A DNA stretch of 64,000 nucleotides, taken from assembly GCA_015257485.1 (NCBI GenBank), contig JABZKC010000001.1, forward strand, positions 1 through 64,000, read 5' to 3'. A program made the position numbers and the translations under genes. The notes beneath the pieces are model-generated. The model had not been told where the DNA came from. It ran no database searches and saw nothing but the letters and a program-made list of their open reading frames with translations. Below, piece after piece: positions 52,421 to 60,479 of the stretch (positions are counted from its first letter, which is position 1; each line of letters starts with the position of its first letter). This DNA is from Nanosynbacter sp. Lineage in GTDB: Bacteria > Patescibacteriota > Saccharimonadia > Saccharimonadales > Saccharimonadaceae.

Positions 52421-52846
52421 TTAATTTTCTTTCTTAGTTTCTGAAGTTTTATCTGAATCCACCTTCATCTTAGAATCTTGATCTTCACCATCAGAAGTTT
52501 TTTCGGCTTCTTCTTTTTTCTCTTCTACCTCTTTTTCTTTTTTCTCTTCTTCTGCCGCAGTCTCCGGCGTAGCGCGACCACAAGCCACTAATTCGGCGCG
52601 GTCCAAAATACCGTTACGGTCCACATCTTCACAACTACCCACATAAACTTCTACCGTTGGGTTAATCGCATCTACATTGAAGACTTCCGGATCAGGACTC
52701 GTCAAATCTGCTGTGATTTTACCAATTGTCTTATGCTTTAAATATTTAGCATCTGGATCACCCAATAAGAAGCTTGACGCGATGAAAGTAAGCAAGATCC
52801 CTACACTAGCAACAAAAGTTACTGTAAAGATATCCGAGCGTTTCAT
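52421..52846 (-). CDS. pilus-operon membrane protein with EF-hand loop (PilP position)
   Basis: A 141-aa protein with one N-terminal membrane segment (about 9-28) and a short external domain containing CEDVDRNGILDRAELVAC at about 72-89, then a Lys/Glu-rich tail. The 12 residues DVDRNGILDRAE fit a canonical EF-hand/dockerin calcium loop (acids at 1, 3, 9 and 12, Asn at 5, Gly at 6), here bracketed by cysteines. It holds the place of pilP in the alignment complex, but sequence similarity to PilP is not evident. It overlaps the preceding gene by 4 nt. Confidence 0.65.
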   Translation of the reverse strand: MKRSDIFTVTFVASVGILLTFIASSFLLGDPDAKYLKHKTIGKITADLTSPDPEVFNVDAINPTVEVYVGSCEDVDRNGILDRAELVACGRATPETAAEEEKKEKEVEEKKEEAEKTSDGEDQDSKMKVDSDKTSETKKEN

Positions 52847-53829
52847 TTCTCATCCTCCTTTTCTTTTTTCTTTGCTTCTTCTGCTTCTTTTTTCTTGGCT
52901 TTTTCCTCAGCCTTTTTCTTCGCCGCCTCGTCTGCCTTGTCTTTCGACTCCTGAGTACGTGCCTTATTTGAGGCATAAACCGTCGCATCCTTTTCGCGCA
53001 CCGCCGCACCTTTTGTATAGTACGCTGCACCCTGTGCCGTTAATTCAAGTTTTGAAGATTCTGTTGAAAGATTCGAACTCCACTTAATCTGTGCACTTTC
53101 GATATTAAAAGAGCGAATCGATTTTTCCAAATTTGAAAGCACCTTCATCGTGTCTTTTTCGTCTTTTTTCACCGAAATCGAAACTGGGATGGTTGAGACA
53201 CCCGGGATTCCACTATTCTTGTATGAATTACCCGGAGATAGTTGCTCCGGCTCAAATCCTGATAGCAGGAAAATTTGGTTGATGGAAGCGAGCAAGGCTT
53301 CATCGTTCTTTTGTGCCGGCAAGGCATCCGGAATCACCCGCAGTGCCGAACACATTTTAATCATCTTCAAATTGTAAGCCTTTTCATTATCGTTCTTAGA
53401 ATTCAAATACAACTTCGAATAGTCAATGCGATTTTTTTGATTATCAAAACAACTCTTCTGACCATCGCGCGCAATCGATTCTAGGTTTGTATTATTCGCC
53501 ATTGTCACCAAAGCGTTATAACGCAACGTATTTGCCATCTTCGAAACATCCACCTTGTTTGGATCGCATTTCGCCAGTTCCTTGTCATTATACTTACCAT
53601 CCTTATCGGTATCTTCACAAATTCCCACATTCTTAATTGTTTGGTAATAATTATTAATCGAAGTATCACGCGAAGCAATCACCTTACTATTGAAGCTCAT
53701 ATATTTAATGAAATAAATCGAAAGTACCATACAAATTCCGAAACAGACTGAGGCCGCCAAAACAATCAAAGTAATTTGTTGTCTAATCTTATTCATTCGT
53801 ACGCGTTTTGTTAAAATTAATTCGCTCAT
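52843..53829 (-). CDS. PilO-like pilus alignment protein with EF-hand loop
   Basis: A 328-aa protein. A membrane segment (about 16-38) follows a short basic N-terminus and is followed by a coiled region and a ferredoxin-like C-terminal part (SVKKDEKDTMKVLSNLEKSIRSFNIE), as in PilO. Near residue 73 it has CEDTDKDGKYNDKELAKC, whose DTDKDGKYNDKE is a full EF-hand loop between two cysteines, closely matching the next gene. The C-terminal 50 residues are an Ala/Lys/Glu-rich tail. It probably binds PilN in the alignment complex that bridges the motor to the envelope. Confidence 0.7.
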   Translation of the reverse strand: MSELILTKRVRMNKIRQQITLIVLAASVCFGICMVLSIYFIKYMSFNSKVIASRDTSINNYYQTIKNVGICEDTDKDGKYNDKELAKCDPNKVDVSKMANTLRYNALVTMANNTNLESIARDGQKSCFDNQKNRIDYSKLYLNSKNDNEKAYNLKMIKMCSALRVIPDALPAQKNDEALLASINQIFLLSGFEPEQLSPGNSYKNSGIPGVSTIPVSISVKKDEKDTMKVLSNLEKSIRSFNIESAQIKWSSNLSTESSKLELTAQGAAYYTKGAAVREKDATVYASNKARTQESKDKADEAAKKKAEEKAKKKEAEEAKKKEKEDEK

Positions 53830-53841
53830 TTTTTACCTTCT

Positions 53842-55347
53842 TTAATTGTTTGTTCCTGATGAAGTTTTCTGCCCCACACATTCCGCATCGTCTCTTGCAC
53901 AATCCTTGGCTGGTGCAGCAAACATGCCTTCCACCTGGAGATAAGAGTCGGTCACGTTTTGACCAGAAGGGCCAAATGTTAAAATGTGCTTATTCGTAAA
54001 CTTAAAGAGCTCTGGATCTACATTGATAATCGTCGAAAAACGAAGTACTAAGTTTGAGCTTGAATCACGACCGTTCGAAGAATCCGTCACACGAATGCCA
54101 TTTGGCACCATTAAACATTTGTTCTCTGCCGACCATTTCACATTATCGCCGTTCTTTTCGCCCTTATAAGTAATACAGCTACTTTCGAAGTGCGGCACGC
54201 TCGAAATTTTACCATCCAATCCCATCGAAGGTGTGTAGATGTAATTTTTTACATTCTTAATTTTCTGCGTGCGAGTCTTCACACCATTTACTTCCGATTC
54301 TGACACTTCTGTATTGGTATCAATCGTGTCTTGGATTCCATCATCTGCCGTACGCATTTTTTCATGCTTATACCAAAGGTCAAATAATGGACTACGCCAA
54401 ATCTTTTCATCTGGGATAATCGTCTGAATATCTGTCTTGACTACATCACCATTATTTTCTACATTACCACTCTTTTCCGTATTTTCCACATGCTCAACAT
54501 CGTCTGAAACGTTCGATTTTGTCTTTACTTTCCCGAAGTCGCCATTCAATTTCGTATTTGAAACATCGGAATTATTATTTGATTGACTTAAGGCATCCCT
54601 CTTTTGATGATCATTTCGTGCTGGATCACAGTCGGTTAATCCACGCTTCCAAATCGCATAAGTATTACCATTATCAGTCAAAATATTTCCCGCCGAATCC
54701 GTTTCCTCAATACACCTTGATGGAATCAAATTCCCTTGTGTATCCACATAACGTCCATAGTCATACTTCATCAAATTCACTGATTTCTTAAATGACTCTA
54801 GTACGCGGTAATCAATATATGGTTCCTCCCCCGCATTCGCCTGGGCATCGAAATTAATCGTTGAGTTCGAAAGATTCACGTTTAAGTCCGAAATCTTAAT
54901 TGTATCTTTGTTGGTTGGGAAAAGATTTTTTAACACCGGAAAGACTCGTGACAGAACCGAACGTTTATCATTAATGCTTTTTAGTTTTGCCAGCTGGTCC
55001 TGAATATTCAAGAAATCTGGCAATTCCGAATACTCCTTAATTGTCGAAGAGAGATTATCAATATGCTTACCTTGGCTATCAATCGTCAAATCTTGCGTCC
55101 CCTTAATCACTGCCAGAAACGCCGTAAAGACTGCTGATCCAATAATTACTAGTACTGAAACAAAAACAATCGTGTTGCGTAGTTTCATCAACTTCAACAT
55201 ATCGGTCTTAATATCTGGCACCAAATTAATTTCATACTTACCAGTTTGACCCGTCATCATTTCATTGTCATCTTCACCAGTGAAAATACTTTTGATCACA
55301 CCTGGAATATCAGAAAGATGCATGGTTTTAAAATCAATTTTTTTCAT
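53842..55347 (-). CDS. pilN: PilN-like pilus alignment protein, unusually long
   Basis: A 501-aa protein; typical PilN has about 180-220. The start has a PilN-like cytoplasmic peptide (INLVPDIKTDM, which should bind PilM) and a membrane segment at about 62-85. A coiled coil and PilN-like domain follow (KISDLNVNLSNSTINFDAQA). The remaining 300 residues, rich in Asn, Asp and Thr, have no counterpart in PilN and contain cysteine-bracketed stretches (near residues 204, 228, 388, 406 and 490). It may reach further into the envelope than PilN does in Gram-negative cells. It abuts pilM (55347). Confidence 0.75.
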   Translation of the reverse strand: MKKIDFKTMHLSDIPGVIKSIFTGEDDNEMMTGQTGKYEINLVPDIKTDMLKLMKLRNTIVFVSVLVIIGSAVFTAFLAVIKGTQDLTIDSQGKHIDNLSSTIKEYSELPDFLNIQDQLAKLKSINDKRSVLSRVFPVLKNLFPTNKDTIKISDLNVNLSNSTINFDAQANAGEEPYIDYRVLESFKKSVNLMKYDYGRYVDTQGNLIPSRCIEETDSAGNILTDNGNTYAIWKRGLTDCDPARNDHQKRDALSQSNNNSDVSNTKLNGDFGKVKTKSNVSDDVEHVENTEKSGNVENNGDVVKTDIQTIIPDEKIWRSPLFDLWYKHEKMRTADDGIQDTIDTNTEVSESEVNGVKTRTQKIKNVKNYIYTPSMGLDGKISSVPHFESSCITYKGEKNGDNVKWSAENKCLMVPNGIRVTDSSNGRDSSSNLVLRFSTIINVDPELFKFTNKHILTFGPSGQNVTDSYLQVEGMFAAPAKDCARDDAECVGQKTSSGTNN

Positions 55348-56393
55348 CAGTCATTGCTCCTTTCTGCAAGTCCAATTGCTACGCCAAATTCCGATGCCAC
55401 TGGTAGTAATAATTTCTGCTGTTGCTCATTGACGCGTACATACTGCCATGGATTACCTTGAATTGTCGAAATACCAGTTTTTACTTCAATATACTCCGCC
55501 ATTAGTGGAATAATACCTGCATACCCTGAAAGAATAATTCCACCAAATTGTGCTCCTGTGTATTTGTTCTGGAAGAAACGTACCGACTTGACTAATTCCA
55601 TCGTAAAGCCTTCTAAATTGCTCGAAAGCGTTTGATAAATTCTACCTTCGAATTGATTTTGCAATAAACCATATTGCAAAATAAATTGTTTTGCCTGTGC
55701 TTCTGAAATTGAGAGCCCATTCGCTACAGTTTTTACAAAGGCCGAAAGTCCACCCGGAATCGAACGCACTAACCTTGGCGCACCAAGATACATTACCACT
55801 AAATCTGTGGAATTTGCCCCAAAATCGATAATCATTCTTGCATCGTCCACACCAATTTGCGATAAAGCCCTCACCATGGCAATCGGTTCTGGCTCCTGTG
55901 CAATCACATTCAGCCCCAGCATTTCAATATCTTCGAGTCTCTCTTCCGCGTAGGCACGATCTGTGGATGAAATCAAAATCTCTGCCTTCATATTATCATT
56001 AGGCGATACTCCAAGCACTGCAAAATCAATCTTCGCATCGTCCACTGCCATCGGAATATACTGATCAGATTCGTACTTTACAGTTTTTGCTAGTTCCTTT
56101 TCTGGAGCATTTGGTACTTCAATAATTGCTGTATAAGTTTTGCGCGCCGGCAAGCCAATCGCGATATTTTTAGTAGTAATACCCGCCTGCTTTTTCGCGC
56201 CCAAAATTGTTTCGGCCAGTTTCCTACGACCCTGCTCCGAATCATCCATCGTAATTTTTTGGTCCACCGGCACATAGGCGAATTTTTCCAACACCCAACC
56301 CTTCTCAATATCGCCCGACAATTGAATCATGCGAATCGAGTTAGTTCCAATATCTAATGCGAAGAAATCGCCCACACCACGTAATAGACTCAT
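55347..56393 (-). CDS. pilM: type IV pilus assembly protein PilM
   Basis: A 348-aa actin-like ATPase fold protein of the PilM/FtsA family. The phosphate-1 motif is LDIGTNSIRM at about 13-22, phosphate-2 IIDFGANSTDLVV at about 188-200, and the adenosine motif IILSGYAGII at about 291-300. It binds the N-terminus of PilN on the cytoplasmic face. It is the first gene of the pilus operon pilM-pilN-pilO-like-X-pilB-pilT-pilC. TGT-TATAAT (56402-56407) lies 8 nt before the ATG, so the leader is at most a few bases. No pilin or prepilin peptidase gene is in the window. Confidence 0.95.
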   Translation of the reverse strand: MSLLRGVGDFFALDIGTNSIRMIQLSGDIEKGWVLEKFAYVPVDQKITMDDSEQGRRKLAETILGAKKQAGITTKNIAIGLPARKTYTAIIEVPNAPEKELAKTVKYESDQYIPMAVDDAKIDFAVLGVSPNDNMKAEILISSTDRAYAEERLEDIEMLGLNVIAQEPEPIAMVRALSQIGVDDARMIIDFGANSTDLVVMYLGAPRLVRSIPGGLSAFVKTVANGLSISEAQAKQFILQYGLLQNQFEGRIYQTLSSNLEGFTMELVKSVRFFQNKYTGAQFGGIILSGYAGIIPLMAEYIEVKTGISTIQGNPWQYVRVNEQQQKLLLPVASEFGVAIGLAERSND

Positions 56394-56401
56394 ATAGCTT
56401 T

Positions 56402-56410
56402 ATTATAACA
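56402..56410 (-). promoter_or_regulatory. pilus operon promoter, extended -10
   Basis: TGT-TATAAT on the minus strand, with the -10 at 56402-56407, 8 nt before the pilM ATG. Confidence 0.65.
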
Positions 56411-56437
56411 TAAGCGAAATAGAAATCTTTAATTTTT

Positions 56438-57352
56438 TTACAGGATTTCAATCGACTTTTTACTCTTCAGGAAGCTAATTTCTTGCACTACCAAATCTTT
56501 ATATTCGCCCTCTGATTGAATAAAAATTCTCTGCTTTTCCTCAAAATGAATCGTCTTTTCTTTTAATTTTTTCCCTGGAATTCCACTAAACATAGCCTGC
56601 AACATAAAAAATACCATGGCAAAAAAGTTATTCAAACGTTGTTCCGTATATAGAAAAGTTTCTCCCAAATAATATTCCCCACCTTTCATTAACCTCGCCA
56701 CATTTTTCCCGTTCACTACGAGAATATCTGAATATTTTTGACCATCAACCGTAATATAGTCTTTCTTATGATTCACGAAAAACCACATCAAAAGCGTCTT
56801 CAAGGAAAAGATTAAATTAAATTTCGATTTTCTCAATTTCCTACGCACTTTTTCATCATCAAAAATTTTCGTCGATTCCGCCATCATCCCCACCGTAAAA
56901 TACGCCAGAGCGTAACGAAAATGCTTTCCATCCATCAAGGCCTCAATTGGGTAAACTTTTTTACCCGAATTTGGCCGTAAAATCTGAATAATATCGTTAA
57001 AATTCCCGTACGGTATCACATAAAATTTCGCCGCCTTACCCGACTGCATAATCCCGTTCACCCCGATTCCTGCCGTACCATCACCACCAGCCGTAAGCAC
57101 CACATCTCCATCCACGATTAATTTCGAGAGTTTTTCCACGTTTTCTTCCAGCGTCGGCGACTCCACATCAAAACGCAAAAAAGTCATTCCCTTTTGCTGT
57201 AAGATAAATTCACGAAGCGGTTTCACCACTTCTTTTTCAACTCGTTTATGACCTGTACTCTTGCAATTACAAACCAAAATCACTCGCATCCTTACTCCAG
57301 CGAGTTCTTTTAGGCGAATCTTAATATGTTCAAGATCGGCTTTCCTCGACAT
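56438..57352 (-). CDS. diacylglycerol kinase-like lipid kinase
   Basis: A 304-aa protein of the DagK/YegS/LCB5 lipid kinase family. The nucleotide-binding motif TAGGDGTAGIGVNGI is at about 86-100, and VIPYGNFNDI at about 111-120 matches the usual PxGTxNDxA, with the Thr replaced by Asn and Gly-Asn order altered. It probably phosphorylates a diacylglycerol-like lipid. The ATG at 57352 is preferred to 57379, because AAAGGG precedes it and the upstream part would overlap the preceding gene. The two genes are coupled, with 1 nt between them. Confidence 0.82.
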   Translation of the reverse strand: MSRKADLEHIKIRLKELAGVRMRVILVCNCKSTGHKRVEKEVVKPLREFILQQKGMTFLRFDVESPTLEENVEKLSKLIVDGDVVLTAGGDGTAGIGVNGIMQSGKAAKFYVIPYGNFNDIIQILRPNSGKKVYPIEALMDGKHFRYALAYFTVGMMAESTKIFDDEKVRRKLRKSKFNLIFSLKTLLMWFFVNHKKDYITVDGQKYSDILVVNGKNVARLMKGGEYYLGETFLYTEQRLNNFFAMVFFMLQAMFSGIPGKKLKEKTIHFEEKQRIFIQSEGEYKDLVVQEISFLKSKKSIEIL

Positions 57353-57353
57353 T

Positions 57354-57755
57354 TTAATTCCCTTTGCCGTAGATGCCACCAGGCAAAAGGAAGTTCAAAA
57401 TTCCCCACATCAAAGCATAAACCAAAAGTCCAATCACAATTTGCATTGCGCGATCTTTTGCTATTTTGATTTTTCCTGGATCATTTTGTGAAGTCATATA
57501 AAGAAAACCAACATAGGTAAATCCCGCTACCGCACCAACTCCTACCCCGTAGGTTAAAATATTCACTACACTACCAATGATCGAAAAGAAAGCTTCTTGG
57601 CTATCAGAAGTTCCACATTTAATAATTGCAGTTGGCACACCGCAGTCTTCCCCCTCCGCAAATACTCTAGCCACCGGCAAAAAAGCCACCATCGACACGC
57701 AAAAAATCGCGAAAACTGGTAGCAAATTTAATAATCTTTGACAAAAATTTTTCAT
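57354..57755 (-). CDS. VirB2/TrbC-like two-span secreted protein
   Basis: A 133-aa protein with a signal peptide (cut near VFAEGED), two cysteines (CGVPTAIIKC), and two membrane segments (about 57-80 and 104-123) separated by a basic loop (DPGKIKIAKDRAM). This is the plan of VirB2/TrbC pilins of type IV secretion and of small pore-forming CPR proteins. It is the only possible pilin-like gene near the pilus operon, but it is not a type IV prepilin. TATAAT (57763-57768) lies 7 nt before the ATG at 57755, whereas the ATG at 57764 overlaps it. Confidence 0.65.
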   Translation of the reverse strand: MKNFCQRLLNLLPVFAIFCVSMVAFLPVARVFAEGEDCGVPTAIIKCGTSDSQEAFFSIIGSVVNILTYGVGVGAVAGFTYVGFLYMTSQNDPGKIKIAKDRAMQIVIGLLVYALMWGILNFLLPGGIYGKGN

Positions 57756-57824
57756 TACTTTCATTATAGCGTATCTTGTGTTTTTCGCACAGTTTCCCGT
57801 CCGAAAATCACCCGCTCCCCTATT

Positions 57825-58829
57825 TTAATGTAAATATTCGTGCAGTTTTTTCGTATCTTTGTGTTTACGAAGCTTGGATAAGGCCTTCGCCTCAATCTGA
57901 CGAATGCGTTCACGCGTCACTGAAAATTCCGCGCCCACTTCTTCCAAAGTATGTGGACGACCACCACCAATACCAAAACGTAGCTTCACTACTTTTTGCT
58001 CACGTTCCGAAAGGCTAGAAAGAATTTCCGCAATTTGCTCTTTTAGCATCTGCGCAGCGGCCGCATCTTCTGGCGAAACTCGACCTTCATCTTCGATAAA
58101 ATCACCGAGTACTGAATCCTCATCATCACCATCGCGACCCACTGTTGCATCAAGTGAAGCAATATCTTGCTTGATTTTCATTACATAGTCAATCTTTTCC
58201 GGTTCCATACCCATCTCTTTAGCAATTTCTTCCACGGTCGGCTCACGGTTAAGTTCATTGGTTAATTTGCGCGTTGCACGAAGCACCTTGTTGATCGTTT
58301 CTACCATATGCACTGGAATACGAATCGTTCTTGCCTGATCCGCAATCGCACGGGTGATTGCTTGACGAATCCACCAAGTTGCATAAGTCGAGAATTTAAA
58401 ACCCTTATCCGGATCAAACTTCTCTACCGCGCGCAAAAGCCCCGTGTTTCCCTCTTGAATCAAATCCAAAAAATCCAAACCTCTACCCGAATAACGTTTT
58501 GCAATCGAAACCACTAGGCGCATATTGGCTTCTACCATTTTATCTTTGGCTTTTTTCTCACCCTTCACGATGCGATAGGCCAAATCTACTTCCTCCTCAT
58601 TCGAAAGTAGTGGAATCTTACCAATCTCACGCAAATACAGACGCACCGAGTCATCAGAGAACTGATCTACGTTCTCTGCTGTAATCTCGAGATCTTCATC
58701 CGTCAAATCATCTTCCGAGACTAAATCATCATATTCCGGCTCTGGCGCACCATCCAGACTAAAAGAGCTGAGAACGTCTTCTTCCTCATTGATCTTGTTC
58801 TTATCTTCTTCCACGACATTTTTTCCCAT
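57825..58829 (-). CDS. rpoD: RNA polymerase primary sigma factor
   Basis: A 334-aa group 1 sigma70. Region 1.2 is [19 protein letters not shown], region 2 has [37 protein letters not shown] and the -10 recognition helix [17 protein letters not shown], region 3 follows, and region 4 has [28 protein letters not shown] for the -35. Region 1.1 is short and acidic. A TGA-TATAAA box lies 8 nt before the ATG. It stands after dnaG with one unknown gene between, a variant of the macromolecular synthesis operon. Its region 3.0 should read the extended -10 boxes common in this window. Confidence 0.97.
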   Translation of the reverse strand: MGKNVVEEDKNKINEEEDVLSSFSLDGAPEPEYDDLVSEDDLTDEDLEITAENVDQFSDDSVRLYLREIGKIPLLSNEEEVDLAYRIVKGEKKAKDKMVEANMRLVVSIAKRYSGRGLDFLDLIQEGNTGLLRAVEKFDPDKGFKFSTYATWWIRQAITRAIADQARTIRIPVHMVETINKVLRATRKLTNELNREPTVEEIAKEMGMEPEKIDYVMKIKQDIASLDATVGRDGDDEDSVLGDFIEDEGRVSPEDAAAAQMLKEQIAEILSSLSEREQKVVKLRFGIGGGRPHTLEEVGAEFSVTRERIRQIEAKALSKLRKHKDTKKLHEYLH

Positions 58830-58837
58830 TGCACCAA

Positions 58838-58846
58838 TTTATATCA
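58838..58846 (-). promoter_or_regulatory. rpoD promoter, extended -10
   Basis: TGA-TATAAA on the minus strand, with the -10 at 58838-58843, 8 nt before the rpoD ATG. It gives rpoD its own nearly leaderless transcript. Confidence 0.6.
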
Positions 58847-58974
58847 CAAAAAATCAAACATGTCAAAATCTCTCCCTTGATTTTCTGCTTCTACCCCTTT
58901 CCCTTATTTTTATCTTTATTCCCAAACGCAATTCTCAAATTTGCTCGCAAGATATTTATCGGATTTTTCATCTC

Positions 58975-60369
58975 TTATCTAACTTTTTGCAAGAAGAGAT
59001 ATCTGTTCGCGTTTTTCTTTTCATTCTCTGGAACCGAAGCATATTCTTCATTGGAATATCTCTCACCCTGATGTGAACCTATATTTTCTAAGAAACCCTC
59101 CTTCACCTGATCAAGCATCGCCAATTCTTCCATCGCTTTTTGCTTTTCTTCTTCACTACTTCTTTTATCATCAATAATATTCTGTAGCTCATTTCTTGAA
59201 GCATCGATACGATAAAGCCCAATCCCAAATTCTAACTTCGCATTACTAGAAATTGCACGGCCTACATCGGCCTTGATTTTATCTAAATTAAATTTCGATT
59301 CAAAGGCCTTCATCTTCTCAATCGATTCATTGTGCAACTTATTTCGTTCATCAAAAGATGCAAGTTCTGGACTACCAGCTTCTGGCTTTTTTAATGGCCT
59401 CAAAAAACTTTCATAATACATCTCTTTATAGCCATCTGCCGCCATTGCCCCACCAAGTGTTTTCAGGTTCTCATAGAAAAACTTCTCCTCCGCCTGTCTC
59501 AATGCCTCTTTTTGTACCGCATTTAAAGCTTCAGTTTTAATACCATCAGCCGTATTATTTTCAGTTGTTTTATCTACTTTTACCGTCGATGCACTTCCTC
59601 CAGGAAAGAACATTGGCCCGCCTGCTCCGCCTATCCAAGAAAAAGTCCTGGTTGGTTTTTTCTCTTTCTTTTCAGAAGCTTCATTCTCCACTGAAGTTTT
59701 CGATTCATTAGTCTTCGCAGAATCTTCCACTGAAATTTCTGATTTTTCTTCAGTTTTTAGTTCAGTCTTGTCTTCAGTTTTTCCCTCGGTTTCCTTTTCA
59801 GTCTTTTCTTTAGTCTCGGCCTCAGCCTTTTCCTCGCCCGATTTTCCACCAAACAGCTGATAAACCCGCTCATCCATTTCACGAGCTTTCTTCACTTTTT
59901 CTACTTTGTCATGACAATCAACTAAACGCTGCGAAAAGCGCTCCATTAACTTCATTTTTTCGTCTCGTGGCAGTTCTTTATCTTGACTAAGCCTTCTTAA
60001 AAAGTCTTTACTTTCTTCAAATTGTTCATTTCGAAGCTCAAGTTCTTTCTCACGCTTCGCCTCGTTTACTTCACGATTTTCATAAATGTCGTAAAGTTTA
60101 GTTAATTTATTCTCAACTAAATCCAGCGCATGCTTCTTAGTCTTGTAATCATCAAAACCCAGTTTCCCCTCCATCTTCATCTGCTCAATCATCTCACGAC
60201 GATTCGCGATCTGGCTCATCTTCATCTCAAAAATTTCTGCCCCAGTTTTTGGCTTTTCTGAATTTTTTTCTACCTCAAAATTCTTCACCGGATTTTGCTC
60301 CGCCGAAAAGTTACCCGTTTTTTCCACTCCACCTCCTGGAGCCGCACTGCCTAATTTATTTGGATTCAT
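58975..60369 (-). CDS. hypothetical charged coiled-coil protein
   Basis: A 464-aa soluble protein of no recognised family. Residues 45-175 are strongly helical and charged (coiled coil). Residues 180-250 are a Glu/Lys/Thr repeat region built on TEKETEGKTEDKTE. A hydrophobic-aromatic stretch (FSWIGGAGGPMFFPGG) follows, then a helical C-terminal half (285-464). There is no signal peptide. It lies between dnaG and rpoD, where rpsU or other genes of the macromolecular synthesis operon stand in other bacteria. Function unknown; GAGG precedes the start by about 15 nt. Confidence 0.6.
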   Translation of the reverse strand: MNPNKLGSAAPGGGVEKTGNFSAEQNPVKNFEVEKNSEKPKTGAEIFEMKMSQIANRREMIEQMKMEGKLGFDDYKTKKHALDLVENKLTKLYDIYENREVNEAKREKELELRNEQFEESKDFLRRLSQDKELPRDEKMKLMERFSQRLVDCHDKVEKVKKAREMDERVYQLFGGKSGEEKAEAETKEKTEKETEGKTEDKTELKTEEKSEISVEDSAKTNESKTSVENEASEKKEKKPTRTFSWIGGAGGPMFFPGGSASTVKVDKTTENNTADGIKTEALNAVQKEALRQAEEKFFYENLKTLGGAMAADGYKEMYYESFLRPLKKPEAGSPELASFDERNKLHNESIEKMKAFESKFNLDKIKADVGRAISSNAKLEFGIGLYRIDASRNELQNIIDDKRSSEEEKQKAMEELAMLDQVKEGFLENIGSHQGERYSNEEYASVPENEKKNANRYLFLQKVR

Positions 60370-60479
60370 TATTATTTTAGTTCCTCAAATTAAATTAAGT
60401 ATAACGCTTATTTTAATCTTAATCAACCAGCCAACCTCAAAAAATGCCGATAAAATCTAACTCCCCCCTCACACTTTTT

